Assembly (NCBI GenBank): GCA_017623295.1
Contig: JAGAPK010000052.1
Span: forward strand, 1 to 46,308
Direction of reading: 5' to 3'
Source of the DNA: Lachnospiraceae bacterium
GTDB lineage: Bacteria; Bacillota; Clostridia; Lachnospirales; Lachnospiraceae
DNA length: 46,308 bases
Of this stretch, positions 33,235-41,100 are shown in pieces. A program made the position numbers and the translations under genes. Below the pieces are notes generated by a model, which searched no databases, had not been told where the DNA came from, and was given only the letters and a program-made list of their open reading frames with translations. The stretch's first letter is position 1. The number at the start of each line of letters is the position of its first letter.

Positions 33235-33391
33235 ACTCGTTTTTTCCTGTTTACATTATGTTTTACTCGTCTTTTCTCGCTTATACTCACTTTTCCTCTT
33301 ATTTTCTTATCACAAGCTTGAAAAGTGTGATTTAATACATTTTTTATAAATATAAAATTTAAATATAAAAATTTATTTATCTGTTGAAATA

Positions 33392-33805
33392 TTATTCGGT
33401 AATTCCAAGTAAATTCCAGATTTCTTCTTTTGCAAAAGCATAATCACCCATCTGGCTTTCATATTCTTCCATCTTATGATACTTTTCCTGCGCACCCTTG
33501 CTATCACCGCTCACCTGATAGGCATGATAGAGCACCGCATTTTCATAATAATAGGCTACCGCATAGAGTTCTTCCATATCTCCGGTATGCTTTACTCCAT
33601 TCGCTTCATTGTTATAGACCGTATCAACCAGACTATCATATTCCTGATAACGCACATAATTAATCATATCGCTTTCTGTCACTTTATAACCACGTTGATA
33701 GTCCATTATTCCGATAAGAAACGCTATGGTCAAAAAGAATAACACAACCGACAACACTATAATTATTATATTAAGAATCAGATTTTTATTGAATCCTTCT
33801 TTCAT
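33392..33805 (-). CDS. Small membrane-anchored protein of zinc-ribbon cluster
   Basis: 137 residues. One N-terminal span (LILNIIIIVLSVVLFFLTIAFLIGI) and a helical extracytoplasmic or cytoplasmic tail rich in Tyr, Glu and Asp (YYYENAVLYHAYQVSGDSKGAQEKYHKM), reminiscent of a TPR-like helical pair. It begins at the base right after the stop of the preceding gene (TAA-ATG), so the two are coupled. It lacks the zinc ribbon of the two genes before it but shares the acidic helical tail. Function unknown. Confidence 0.65.
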   Translation of the reverse strand: MKEGFNKNLILNIIIIVLSVVLFFLTIAFLIGIMDYQRGYKVTESDMINYVRYQEYDSLVDTVYNNEANGVKHTGDMEELYAVAYYYENAVLYHAYQVSGDSKGAQEKYHKMEEYESQMGDYAFAKEEIWNLLGITE

Positions 33806-34552
33806 TTATCTCTGCAATCCTTCCATAATCAGACTTTTTTTCTTGGACTCCGAATAATCCGGCAATGCTTTTACTTCCTCTTCTGTCAGATTTGCATATG
33901 CCATCAATATTGCTTCCATATCCGCCTTTATCTGTGCCAAAGCTTCCCCATGAAGCCCCTCATAACATTCGTCATACCATTCATGGTTATAATCAATACG
34001 GTCTACACTGGCATAGAAACCTTCCAGATTCTCTGCAATGCGTGAGCTGCAATATTCTGCATCCATGTAAGAATCTTCTCCTGAGTAAGATAGTAACGTA
34101 TGCAAAATATAATTATAATCACAAGCTGTATAATACAAAACAGAATATTTCCGGAACCTTTCATCCATATGTAAATATTTTTCATCATAAAATTCATCGA
34201 TTCCGTTCCAATTGCCTTCCTGCTCATATTCCATCAATTGCGTATCATACTTTTCATAGTTTATGCTAATATCTTTCTTGGTCTGTGCTTTCCAGATTTT
34301 ATATGGACCTTCCTGTGACAGGTAAAGCATCAAAATATTTAACACAACAAGCACTGCAATAATTGTAATTTTAACGGCTGCTGACGTAAAACGGTTTGTT
34401 TTCTGCTCCACCACCTGTTTCGTTTTTTGAAACTCACGATTATAATAATTCATATCGCTCCGGTGTTTTGCCGCAAAAGGATTATCCTTTCCACAAAAAG
34501 GACATCTTTCATCCCCTATCTGCAAATTTGCTCCACATGACGGACATTTCAT
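33806..34552 (-). CDS. Zinc-ribbon membrane protein (paralogue 1)
   Basis: 248 residues. An N-terminal zinc ribbon, CPSCGANLQIGDERCPFCGKDNPF, is followed by a coiled-coil-like linker, one span (VKITIIAVLVVLNILMLYLS, about 60-79) and a 165-residue acidic helical domain. The same layout, with little sequence identity, is seen in the next gene upstream, so the two look like old duplicates. The ribbon probably faces the cytosol. Such proteins may sense or bind a partner through the ribbon; no role is established. Confidence 0.72.
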   Translation of the reverse strand: MKCPSCGANLQIGDERCPFCGKDNPFAAKHRSDMNYYNREFQKTKQVVEQKTNRFTSAAVKITIIAVLVVLNILMLYLSQEGPYKIWKAQTKKDISINYEKYDTQLMEYEQEGNWNGIDEFYDEKYLHMDERFRKYSVLYYTACDYNYILHTLLSYSGEDSYMDAEYCSSRIAENLEGFYASVDRIDYNHEWYDECYEGLHGEALAQIKADMEAILMAYANLTEEEVKALPDYSESKKKSLIMEGLQR

Positions 34553-34593
34553 TCCTACTACACCCTTTCTCTCAATATCATCACTTCAATAGT

Positions 34594-35397
34594 CTAGTTC
34601 TGTTTCATATACTCTTTGGCAATTTTCTCTGCATTTTCCTGTGCTTTTTTATAGTCAAAAACAACACCATATTCTTCTTCCACACAGCTATCCTGATACA
34701 GCTTGTCAATTTCTTCCTGTGTCATTCCAAACTGTTTCTTCATAAATTCACAGACCACTTCCCTATATTTCGCAATCTGTTCTTCATCCTGTTCTGTATA
34801 AGTCACATAATTCAGTTCCCGCAAAACAAACAAAGCATCGACAATACACCATTTCACATCATCTTCATTAAAATTGCCACTTTCTATAATACTTGCTGTA
34901 TACATATAGTTCTCATAAAAACGATATACTTCAATAAAATCATAATGCTCCCAGTTATAAATAGAATATCCTTCGTCGTCACAATGCTCATCCATAAATG
35001 ACAAAATACCATAATAATCTTCTTGCGCATACAGTTCATCTAAAACAGGATAATTTTCCTTTTCCCACATAAGCTGTTGCTTCGGGTCTGCTTCTGATAT
35101 TGTGCTATATATAATTTTATTAAAACACCAATAAAATCCACCTATAATTCCTGCTATAAGCGCAAGAACCAGTATCGTAATCAGTATCATTTTACCGGTC
35201 TTATTCATTTCCTTTCGATATGCATCTACCGGTATCTGCTGAAGTTCTTCTACGTCTTCCTTAATATCCGAAAGCTGCTCCATATACTGTTTCTCACTGC
35301 CCAGAGCATTTAACGCACCGCAATACGGACATTTCGGGCTGTCTGCCGGAATCATGGCATGACAATTTTCACATTGTAATTTTGCCACAGGATTCAT
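34594..35397 (-). CDS. Zinc-ribbon membrane protein (paralogue 2)
   Basis: 267 residues. Zinc ribbon LQCENCHAMIPADSPKCPYCGALN (about 8-31), a linker with heptad-like LSDIKEDVEELQQ, one span (MILITILVLALIAGIIGGFYWCF, about 69-91), then a long acidic helical domain (YDFIEVYRFYENYMYTASI, EEIDKLYQDSCVEEEYG). It leads a three-gene group whose members share the span-plus-acidic-helices plan. A 13-base hairpin upstream separates it from the GGDEF-like gene. No function recognised. Confidence 0.72.
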   Translation of the reverse strand: MNPVAKLQCENCHAMIPADSPKCPYCGALNALGSEKQYMEQLSDIKEDVEELQQIPVDAYRKEMNKTGKMILITILVLALIAGIIGGFYWCFNKIIYSTISEADPKQQLMWEKENYPVLDELYAQEDYYGILSFMDEHCDDEGYSIYNWEHYDFIEVYRFYENYMYTASIIESGNFNEDDVKWCIVDALFVLRELNYVTYTEQDEEQIAKYREVVCEFMKKQFGMTQEEIDKLYQDSCVEEEYGVVFDYKKAQENAEKIAKEYMKQN

Positions 35398-35428
35398 TTT
35401 ATCATCTCCATTATCAACGCAACATGAA

Positions 35429-35470
35429 ATTACTCATATCAGCCAATCGATACAAGGTGATATGAGTAAT
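35429..35470 (-). terminator. Hairpin after GGDEF-like gene
   Basis: ATTACTCATATCA (35429-35441) pairs perfectly with TGATATGAGTAAT (35458-35470). No T-run follows on the minus strand, so it may be a weak terminator or an mRNA-stabilising stem. Confidence 0.55.
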
Positions 35471-35480
35471 CACAAAAATC

Positions 35481-36410
35481 TTATTTTCTTTTCTCAAGTC
35501 GTTCCCGATAACCCGGTGCATTTTTGACTTCAAATTTATTATTGAACATCTCATATTCTGCATCCGGAAGCTTCTCTTCCAACTGTTCTTCTACATTCGT
35601 TTTATATACAACACCGCAGGCAACCGAAGGTGCAATCACTTTATCCTCATAAGCAAGGCATACCGCCTGTACTCTGCTGCAATAATCCTCCGCCTCTCCA
35701 TCTTCTACCATTGGAATAAGTACGATGAAAACATCTCCGTCTACACGCCCAATAACATAATCCGGTTTGGCTTCCTGCTTAATAATACCTGCTATTGTTT
35801 TAATCAGGCGGTCGCTCTCTTCATCGCCAAAATTATCGTTCACATATTTCCAGTCATTGATATTGATATTGATAATTGCAACCGGTGCTACCTGTGCACG
35901 GTCAATTACTTTCATGCGCTCATCAAAATAAAGCTTATGGAAAACTCCTGTTAACGCATCTTCTTTATCGCCGCGAATCTGTTTTTCCTGCTTGTTCTCA
36001 AGCTTCTCTTCCAGTTCGTCAATATAAATCGCTGCTTCTCTATGTAAATAACCTTCTTCGCCTAATTTCGAAAGCATGGCAACCGATTCATCCAGCATTT
36101 TTTCCATCATTTTAAGTCTTTCTGCCGGTGGCTCATTATCAAGGCTTATATAAAGATGCCCAACGGTTCGGTTATAAACGCGAACTTTTCTTCCCGGAAA
36201 ACTTTCAACATCTGGTGTAAATCCGGCAAAATTACCTATGGAAACAATTTTCTCACCATGTCTGTCTGTCAAAAGAAGCTCCGCACCTAATGCTGCACCA
36301 ACTGCTTTCAAATATTCTGTCAGTGAATTGATATCATACAGATTATCCAAAGCATAATTTTTGATATTTTCTTTCATTCTTTTTTCAAAAGAAACGCTAT
36401 TATACTCCAT
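35481..36410 (-). CDS. GGDEF-like protein with degenerate signature
   Basis: The better start is the ATG at 36410 (GAGGG eight bases upstream; 309 residues); an ATG at 36428 is possible. The N-terminal 130 residues resemble a PAS/GAF-like sensor (AVGAALGAELLLTDRHGEKIVSIGNF). A coiled-coil linker (IDELEEKLENKQEKQ) leads to the GGDEF domain start DALTGVFHKLYFDE. Where GG(D/E)EF should stand the sequence is VDGDVF, so diguanylate cyclase activity is doubtful; it may bind GTP or c-di-GMP, or act as a scaffold. No membrane span. A strong promoter lies directly upstream. Confidence 0.78.
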   Translation of the reverse strand: MEYNSVSFEKRMKENIKNYALDNLYDINSLTEYLKAVGAALGAELLLTDRHGEKIVSIGNFAGFTPDVESFPGRKVRVYNRTVGHLYISLDNEPPAERLKMMEKMLDESVAMLSKLGEEGYLHREAAIYIDELEEKLENKQEKQIRGDKEDALTGVFHKLYFDERMKVIDRAQVAPVAIINININDWKYVNDNFGDEESDRLIKTIAGIIKQEAKPDYVIGRVDGDVFIVLIPMVEDGEAEDYCSRVQAVCLAYEDKVIAPSVACGVVYKTNVEEQLEEKLPDAEYEMFNNKFEVKNAPGYRERLEKRK

Positions 36411-36459
36411 ACAATAATCCCTCGCCATCTCCCATAGATTCTATTACTAATCTGTTTTC

Positions 36460-36488
36460 AGTATACCTTCTTTGCTATGGTTTGTCTA
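36460..36488 (-). promoter_or_regulatory. Promoter of GGDEF-like gene
   Basis: -35 TAGACA (36488-36483) and -10 TATACT (36465-36460) with a 17-base spacer on the minus strand. Confidence 0.65.
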
Positions 36489-36497
36489 GGAAATTTA

Positions 36498-36552
36498 CTA
36501 TACTTCTACCCAAATTACTACCAAAATACTACCAAAGAAGTATAGCTTTTTT
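36498..36552 (+). promoter_or_regulatory. Hairpin with three internal TACC repeats and T-run (attenuator-like)
   Basis: CTATACTTCT (36498-36507) pairs with AGAAGTATAG (36536-36545), followed by a C and six Ts, the form of an intrinsic terminator on the plus strand. The loop holds TACCCAAA at 36507 and TACCAAA at 36519 and 36530, spaced 12 and 11 bases, about one helical turn. It lies upstream of the plus-strand membrane/LuxR operon and could be an attenuator or regulator site. Confidence 0.5.
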
Positions 36553-36648
36553 CCGATTTTCCATGTATTGTTATAGCAGAAGGGGCGCACTTCACAAAAA
36601 CAATTATCAAACAAAAACAAATAATAATTTTGAAAGGTGGTTTTTCAT

Positions 36649-37101
36649 ATGTATTTTATTTCTTTTATAGCAATCATTTTAGTCACTGTTGCAATGTCAT
36701 TTTCCTTTGCTACACCATTTACTACATTATTAGATTTACCAAGTTTACTGCTACTATTGATCGTATGTATTCCGGTTTTATTTTCAACAGGATTGCAGAA
36801 GGACTTCTGTAATGCATTCCGTATCGGACTCAGTAAAAATACAACCGTTAGTCTGACTGCCATTAAAAGAGCGCATGAAGCAGTCAGCCTTATGATTAAA
36901 ACATTGCTTTATAGTGGTCTACTTCTTTTTGTATTATCCTGCTGTATTGTATTACTTACCTTAGAAGACCTTACATATCTCGGAGCTAACCTCAGTGTTT
37001 CCGCATTATGTTTTGTCTATGCAACCGCATTTATTGTTCTGCTGCTTCCTTTAAAATCTATTTTAAAAGTAAAAATAATGGAATATATGCAGGAATCATA
37101 A
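36649..37101 (+). CDS. MotA/ExbB-like four-span membrane protein
   Basis: 150 residues from MYFISFIAII at 36649, with AAGGTGG about nine bases upstream. Spans lie near 1-20, 32-48, 83-105 and 113-135. LLDLPSLLLLLIVCIPVLF resembles the start of MotA (fxDxPSLxIV), and GANLSVSALCFVYATAFIVLLLPL resembles the MotA/TolQ channel helix, so a proton-channel-like fold is likely, though far shorter than MotA and without a MotB partner nearby. It is followed after 38 bases by a membrane-bound LuxR-type regulator, so the two probably work together. Function inferred only. Confidence 0.55.
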   Translation: MYFISFIAIILVTVAMSFSFATPFTTLLDLPSLLLLLIVCIPVLFSTGLQKDFCNAFRIGLSKNTTVSLTAIKRAHEAVSLMIKTLLYSGLLLFVLSCCIVLLTLEDLTYLGANLSVSALCFVYATAFIVLLLPLKSILKVKIMEYMQES

Positions 37102-37139
37102 GAACAACGCTTACTATATAGGAAGGTAAGGTTATTACC

Positions 37140-37742
37140 ATGAAAAATATTAAAAAGTTAGCTGCTATTTTCCTATATCTGGCTATTACAGCCTTTGCAC
37201 TAGGTTTTCCACTTTTGCAGTTAATCGATATAAAGCAGATACTTCTTGTCATAATCGGCATGGTCATTTTATTTCTTCCAGGTTTTCATCGTGGAGAAAA
37301 GAAACAGACTTATGCGAACCAATTAGCACGTTGTGCTTTGTTTGCCAGCTACATACAGACTTTTCTATTGCTTTTCACGCTTCTGTCCGGGAACGTTACG
37401 GCCGATACCAGAATGAATGAAATCGCATTGAACTGTCGCCCACTGCTCTACGGTTTCTGCCTCTGGATTATTTTATCCGGCGAAGCACCAAAAGAGGCTA
37501 ATGCCTCTAAACCGCTTACTGCAACGGAATACTATGAAGCCTATCGCAAACTTGGACTTACGAACAGAGAAGCCGAACTGGCTGTGCAAATCGGCAAGGG
37601 ATTAAGCAACGCTGAAATTGCCGCAGAACTGAATATTTCCGAAACAACCGTCAAGAAACATATTTCTAATATCTTTGAAAAATTAGAAATAACGAAACGG
37701 GAACAGATTCGGGAGAAACTATACGAAAAGCTGGATGATTAA
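37140..37742 (+). CDS. Membrane-anchored LuxR-type transcriptional regulator
   Basis: 200 residues. Four N-terminal spans (about 8-28, 33-48, 64-84, 98-113) are followed by a typical GerE/LuxR helix-turn-helix: LTNREAELAVQIGKGLSNAEIAAELNISETTVKKHISNIFEKLEI (140-184). Thus the DNA-binding domain hangs from the membrane with no classic sensor domain, a one-component membrane regulator. The site AGGAAGG lies about ten bases before the ATG. It pairs with the MotA-like gene upstream. Its likely target is its own operon or the divergent region. An intrinsic terminator overlaps the stop codon. Confidence 0.82.
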   Translation: MKNIKKLAAIFLYLAITAFALGFPLLQLIDIKQILLVIIGMVILFLPGFHRGEKKQTYANQLARCALFASYIQTFLLLFTLLSGNVTADTRMNEIALNCRPLLYGFCLWIILSGEAPKEANASKPLTATEYYEAYRKLGLTNREAELAVQIGKGLSNAEIAAELNISETTVKKHISNIFEKLEITKREQIREKLYEKLDD

Positions 37743-37753
37743 TCCAGCTTTTT
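37729..37753 (+). terminator. Intrinsic terminator overlapping the LuxR stop codon
   Basis: AGCTGGAT (37729-37736) pairs with ATCCAGCT (37742-37749), then TTTT and G. On the minus strand the stem also ends in TTTT, so it may serve the converging ABC transporter operon too. Confidence 0.85.
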
Positions 37754-37759
37754 GTATTC

Positions 37760-38548
37760 CTAAGATGCCAAATCTTTCTTTTGATACCAGAGCAAAGCAA
37801 TCACAAATGATACTATTGTAATCCCAACGCTAATTAGCAGCATTGTGCCATCTAGCTTACCATTGGTAAAAATATCGGATGCGTTGGAATAATAAAAGGG
37901 CGTTATGTACTTCAAATTCTCAATCGCCGGAATAATACGGCACATCATATCAATAGCAAACATTATCACTGCAATGCCAAGTCCTGCTCCTATCAGATTT
38001 CTTCTTACAAAAGCAGAAATCATAAAACATATGGTTCCGATTTCAATTTGCATCAAACTAACCGCCAGATGATACAAGGTCATTTCTCCGGCAGCAATGG
38101 TTTCGCCCATACATATAAATCCCAAAAGATACAGCGCAACGCAAGCTAAATTAAAAATAACAATATTGCTGATAAGTGCCAAATATTTTGCGAAAACAAC
38201 ACTTCCTCTTCCGATTGGCAATACGTTCAGAAATTCTGAAGTATGTCCGGCTTCCTCTTTTGACAAAAGACTGCTTCCTAAAATGGCTGCAAACATTGCT
38301 CCTCCAAGCCCATGCATCAGTGCAATCTCTGTCGCATAATAGCCTTTTAGCGTTGCCAGACTCATTTTGTCCATGCCGAAAGCAGTCGACATTGCGCCCA
38401 TATTAGAAAAAGAATCCGCAATTCCTTCCATCGACTCTTCCAGACTGGTATATAGTAAAATACAGCCAAAACAAAGCACCCCTACACACAAAGTCCAAAT
38501 CAACAGACTTTTAAAATTCAATTTCATTTCATGCTTATACAAAACCAT
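37760..38548 (-). CDS. ABC-2 type transporter permease
   Basis: 262 residues with six spans (about 13-32, 66-86, 110-130, 138-160, 170-195, 235-253). KFNFKSLLIW-like opening MVLYKHEMKLNFKSLLIWTLC and LSKEEAGHTSEFLNVLPIGRGSVVFAKYLAL are typical of ABC-2/NatB-type permeases. It follows the ATPase gene by two bases. Such pairs export peptides, antibiotics or ions; substrate unknown. Last gene of the LytTR-DUF3021 operon. Confidence 0.88.
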   Translation of the reverse strand: MVLYKHEMKLNFKSLLIWTLCVGVLCFGCILLYTSLEESMEGIADSFSNMGAMSTAFGMDKMSLATLKGYYATEIALMHGLGGAMFAAILGSSLLSKEEAGHTSEFLNVLPIGRGSVVFAKYLALISNIVIFNLACVALYLLGFICMGETIAAGEMTLYHLAVSLMQIEIGTICFMISAFVRRNLIGAGLGIAVIMFAIDMMCRIIPAIENLKYITPFYYSNASDIFTNGKLDGTMLLISVGITIVSFVIALLWYQKKDLAS

Positions 38549-38550
38549 AT

Positions 38551-39387
38551 TTAGTCCTCCTTATAGTAATGCATAAAGATTTCGTCTAATTCCGGTTCTT
38601 CAATTACAATATCCTCTATATTATGCCCGGCAAAACCGGCAAACAATTCATTCAAATCACCTTTGTATACAAAATCTTCTTCTACTCCGTCTTTTGTCAT
38701 ACGGATTCGCTTCGTGCTGGTTTTTGTCAGATTCTCTACCGTATCCACACATAATAATTTTCCTTCTTTGATAATTGCCGCATGTCTACAATATTTCTTT
38801 ATCTCTGACAACACATGCGAAGACAGAAAGCAGGTCGCGCCCTGCGCATTATATTCCATAATCAATTGGAAAAACTCTGCCTGCATCAGTGGATCTAAAC
38901 CACTGGTCGGCTCATCAAAGATAAATAGCTTCGGCTTGTGCTGCATGGCACAGACAATACTTACCTTTTTCCGGTTGCCCAAAGAAAGTTCTTCTATCTT
39001 TTTATTCCGGTCAACGTTAAGCCTCTCACATAGCATATCGGCTTCCTTGCCACAATCCACCCCTCGCATATCTGCTGCCAGACGGATGACATCTTTTACT
39101 CGCATCGTCGGATAAAACATTGCTTCAGATGGCATATATCCGATTTCTTTCAAGATATCCTTCTGTCTGCTTTTCACATCCATCCCAAGAATCTGCGCAT
39201 TTCCTTTCTGGAATTTAATCAAACCGAGAAGACTTCGTATTGTTGTAGATTTTCCGGCACCATTTGGACCTAAGAAACCAAAAATATCTCCTGCCTCTAC
39301 GTTTAAAGACAAATCACTGACCCCTCTGTATTTTCCATAACGCTTTGTTAAATTCTGAATAGATATTGCATATTTTTGTTTCTCCAT
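38551..39387 (-). CDS. ABC transporter ATP-binding protein
   Basis: 278 residues. Walker A is GPNGAGKST (39-47), the signature LSLGNRKKVSI (about 134-144; LSxGxxKKV, a form common in ABC-2 exporters), Walker B LFIFDEPTSGLDP, and the switch His in LSSHVLSEI. It powers the permease encoded two bases downstream. It follows the DUF3021 gene by 15 bases, so it is transcribed from the LytTR promoter, and the LytTR protein probably controls the exporter. Confidence 0.95.
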   Translation of the reverse strand: MEKQKYAISIQNLTKRYGKYRGVSDLSLNVEAGDIFGFLGPNGAGKSTTIRSLLGLIKFQKGNAQILGMDVKSRQKDILKEIGYMPSEAMFYPTMRVKDVIRLAADMRGVDCGKEADMLCERLNVDRNKKIEELSLGNRKKVSIVCAMQHKPKLFIFDEPTSGLDPLMQAEFFQLIMEYNAQGATCFLSSHVLSEIKKYCRHAAIIKEGKLLCVDTVENLTKTSTKRIRMTKDGVEEDFVYKGDLNELFAGFAGHNIEDIVIEEPELDEIFMHYYKED

Positions 39388-39402
39388 AACTGTTCTCCTC
39401 TG

Positions 39403-39849
39403 TTAAACATTATTTTTTCTCTGCTTAAACTGCTCTAATTCTTCATTTAACAAAGCCGTATCCACTTCTCGTTTTATTTTATAAATCAACCAGATGCAGC
39501 AATAGCAAAACATGATATAGAAGAAAAAGCTGATAGTCGCCGTATCATTTCTATCAAACCATTTCATCACATAGCCCAAAAGTGTGTATAGGACAGAACA
39601 ACCAAATCCTGCCAAAATATCTTTGAGGGAAATATTATCAACTTCATCAAAATTATTTAACAAATAAATCTGGATGTAACACATACCATAAGCTGTAAAA
39701 ATCATTTCCGTCATGATAATGATACCCGCCTGCATACTCCCCTGTAATATCTGATACATAAAATAGAAAAACAAAATCATACAGAAATAAATACATGCCT
39801 TAAATTCAATTCCAATCTCTAAAGCCATAAACTTTTTAAACTTTCTCAT
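39403..39849 (-). CDS. DUF3021 family membrane protein
   Basis: 148 residues with four spans: about 17-33, 38-60, 73-93 and 103-122, followed by a charged C-terminus. Its start overlaps the LytTR stop by four bases. LytTR-DUF3021 pairs form a known membrane-inhibitor/regulator system (e.g. BrsRM/HdrRM type in streptococci), in which the membrane protein restrains the activator. The family call rests on this pairing and on length and topology. Confidence 0.82.
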   Translation of the reverse strand: MRKFKKFMALEIGIEFKACIYFCMILFFYFMYQILQGSMQAGIIIMTEMIFTAYGMCYIQIYLLNNFDEVDNISLKDILAGFGCSVLYTLLGYVMKWFDRNDTATISFFFYIMFCYCCIWLIYKIKREVDTALLNEELEQFKQRKNNV

Positions 39850-40289
39850 GATGCATCTCCCTTCAAAATACTCCTTAATTCTTTCGCATAACGTCTGGAA
39901 ATAATCACATGCTCACCACTATCCATTGTCACATCAATTCGATTTCCCGACATACTTTTCAGCCGGTTAATCCGATAAATATTAATTACCATTGCCTTGC
40001 TGCATCGAAAAAATCCTTCCTGCATATAAAGCATTTCAAACTGTGCCAATGTAAAATTAACCTTATAAACATCTTCATCCGTATACAAATAAGTGACTCC
40101 GTCCACACTTTCTAAATAAATTACTTTATGAATGCTGATATAAAACTGCTGTCCGTCTTTAATGCCAAGCAATTTTTCATTCTGTCCTTCTACAAACTTC
40201 ACAATATTATCAATCTGTTGCGACATCTGCTTGTATTTAATAATGATTTCATCATTACCTTCCTGAATCTGTTGCAATGTTATCTTCAT
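39846..40289 (-). CDS. LytTR DNA-binding regulator
   Basis: 147 residues. The N-terminus is a short helical stretch; the LytTR domain covers about 45-145 with HKVIYLESVDGVTYLYTDEDVYKV, LAQFEMLYMQEGFFRCSKAMVINIYRI and GEHVIISRRYAKELRSIL. There is no receiver domain, as in the single-component LytTR regulators paired with DUF3021. It likely activates its own operon and the ABC exporter when released by the membrane partner. An inverted GGTGC/GCACC pair and a promoter are found upstream. Confidence 0.93.
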   Translation of the reverse strand: MKITLQQIQEGNDEIIIKYKQMSQQIDNIVKFVEGQNEKLLGIKDGQQFYISIHKVIYLESVDGVTYLYTDEDVYKVNFTLAQFEMLYMQEGFFRCSKAMVINIYRINRLKSMSGNRIDVTMDSGEHVIISRRYAKELRSILKGDAS

Positions 40290-40374
40290 TTTTCTCTCAC
40301 TTCCATCCCCGCTTTATCCAGATTATTTCCATTCTGTTTTTGCTGTCCTGTTTTTTACTTCTTGTGTTATATCC

Positions 40375-40445
40375 TTTATATATTTTTTTCTGTTAAAAAA
40401 CAAGTTATTTGGGACAAGGTGCACTTTTCCCTTTTAAGATGCACC
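40375..40445 (-). promoter_or_regulatory. LytTR operon promoter with upstream inverted repeat
   Basis: -35 TTGTTT (40403-40398) and -10 TATAAA (40380-40375) with a 17-base spacer on the minus strand. Upstream of the -35, GCACC (40441-40445) and GGTGC (40418-40422) form an inverted pair around TTTTCCCTTTTAAGAT-like sequence, a likely binding site for the activator. Confidence 0.5.
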
Positions 40446-40451
40446 AAAAAA

Positions 40452-40477
40452 GGCAATGTGCATTTCTGCATATTGCC
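40452..40477 (-). terminator. Intrinsic terminator after GNAT gene
   Basis: GGCAATGTGCA (40452-40462) pairs with TGCATATTGCC (40467-40477) with one mismatch; the minus strand continues with six Ts (40451-40446). Confidence 0.85.
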
Positions 40478-40486
40478 TCTTACCCT

Positions 40487-41035
40487 TTATCTTTCACTTG
40501 CTAACATTCCATAATAACTTGCATCACAGATACCTTGATTATTCCGGTCTGCCTGTCGCAAAGTACCTTCATATTTCATACCGCACTTGCGCATAACAGC
40601 ACCTGAATTCGGATTTCTTGGGTCGTGTCTTGACTCAACACGATTCATACCAACCTCATCAAAGAGAAAATCCATAACCGCTTTCATTGCTTCTGATGTA
40701 ATTCCCTGATGCCACCACTTCCTACCAATACAATAACCAATATGTACCATATTTAGGGTGCTGGAACCATCCACGCCACCAATGGAACCAATCGGTTCTC
40801 CATTCTCTTTCAAGACAATCGCCCAGTTATAGAAATCTACTTTCTCATACTGACTAATCCAATCGGTTAATACGGCCTTCGTTACTGAAACATCTGCATG
40901 TGTCGGCCATACCAGATATTTCGTCACTTCATCATCCGATGCCCAGTTACGATACATTACTTCTGCATCTTCTATTTTAAATCGGCGCAATAACAAGCGC
41001 GCTGTTTCTATCTCTTTTGTTCCTAAATGAGTCAT
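40487..41035 (-). CDS. GNAT acetyltransferase, RimJ/RimL type
   Basis: 182 residues from MTHLGTKEIETARLLLRRF at 41035, where GGAGGG lies six bases upstream; the frame opens earlier, at 41086, without a good site. The LETxRLxLR opening and the block HIGYCIGRKWWHQGITSEAMKAVMDFLF with its acetyl-CoA loop are those of Acetyltransf_3. PNSGAVMRKCGMKYEGTLR is the C-terminal motif typical of RimJ-like enzymes. Substrate unknown. It is followed by the terminator at 40452-40477 and lies 65 bases behind the deaminase gene. Confidence 0.88.
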   Translation of the reverse strand: MTHLGTKEIETARLLLRRFKIEDAEVMYRNWASDDEVTKYLVWPTHADVSVTKAVLTDWISQYEKVDFYNWAIVLKENGEPIGSIGGVDGSSTLNMVHIGYCIGRKWWHQGITSEAMKAVMDFLFDEVGMNRVESRHDPRNPNSGAVMRKCGMKYEGTLRQADRNNQGICDASYYGMLASER

Positions 41036-41100
41036 CGCTTTCCCTCCATTCATAATCCTTACTTTAGTCATTTGGTTCTTTATCATCCATAACTTTTATT

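Noticed and set aside
33311-33345. ATCACA/TGTGAT hairpin downstream of the zinc-ribbon trio's opposite side
   Set aside because: The stem is only six bases with a long loop and no T-run in a suitable place.
36507-36537. A CRISPR-like array from the TACC-AAA repeats
   Set aside because: Only three 7-8 base units at 11-12 base spacing; too short for repeat-spacer structure, and no cas gene is present.
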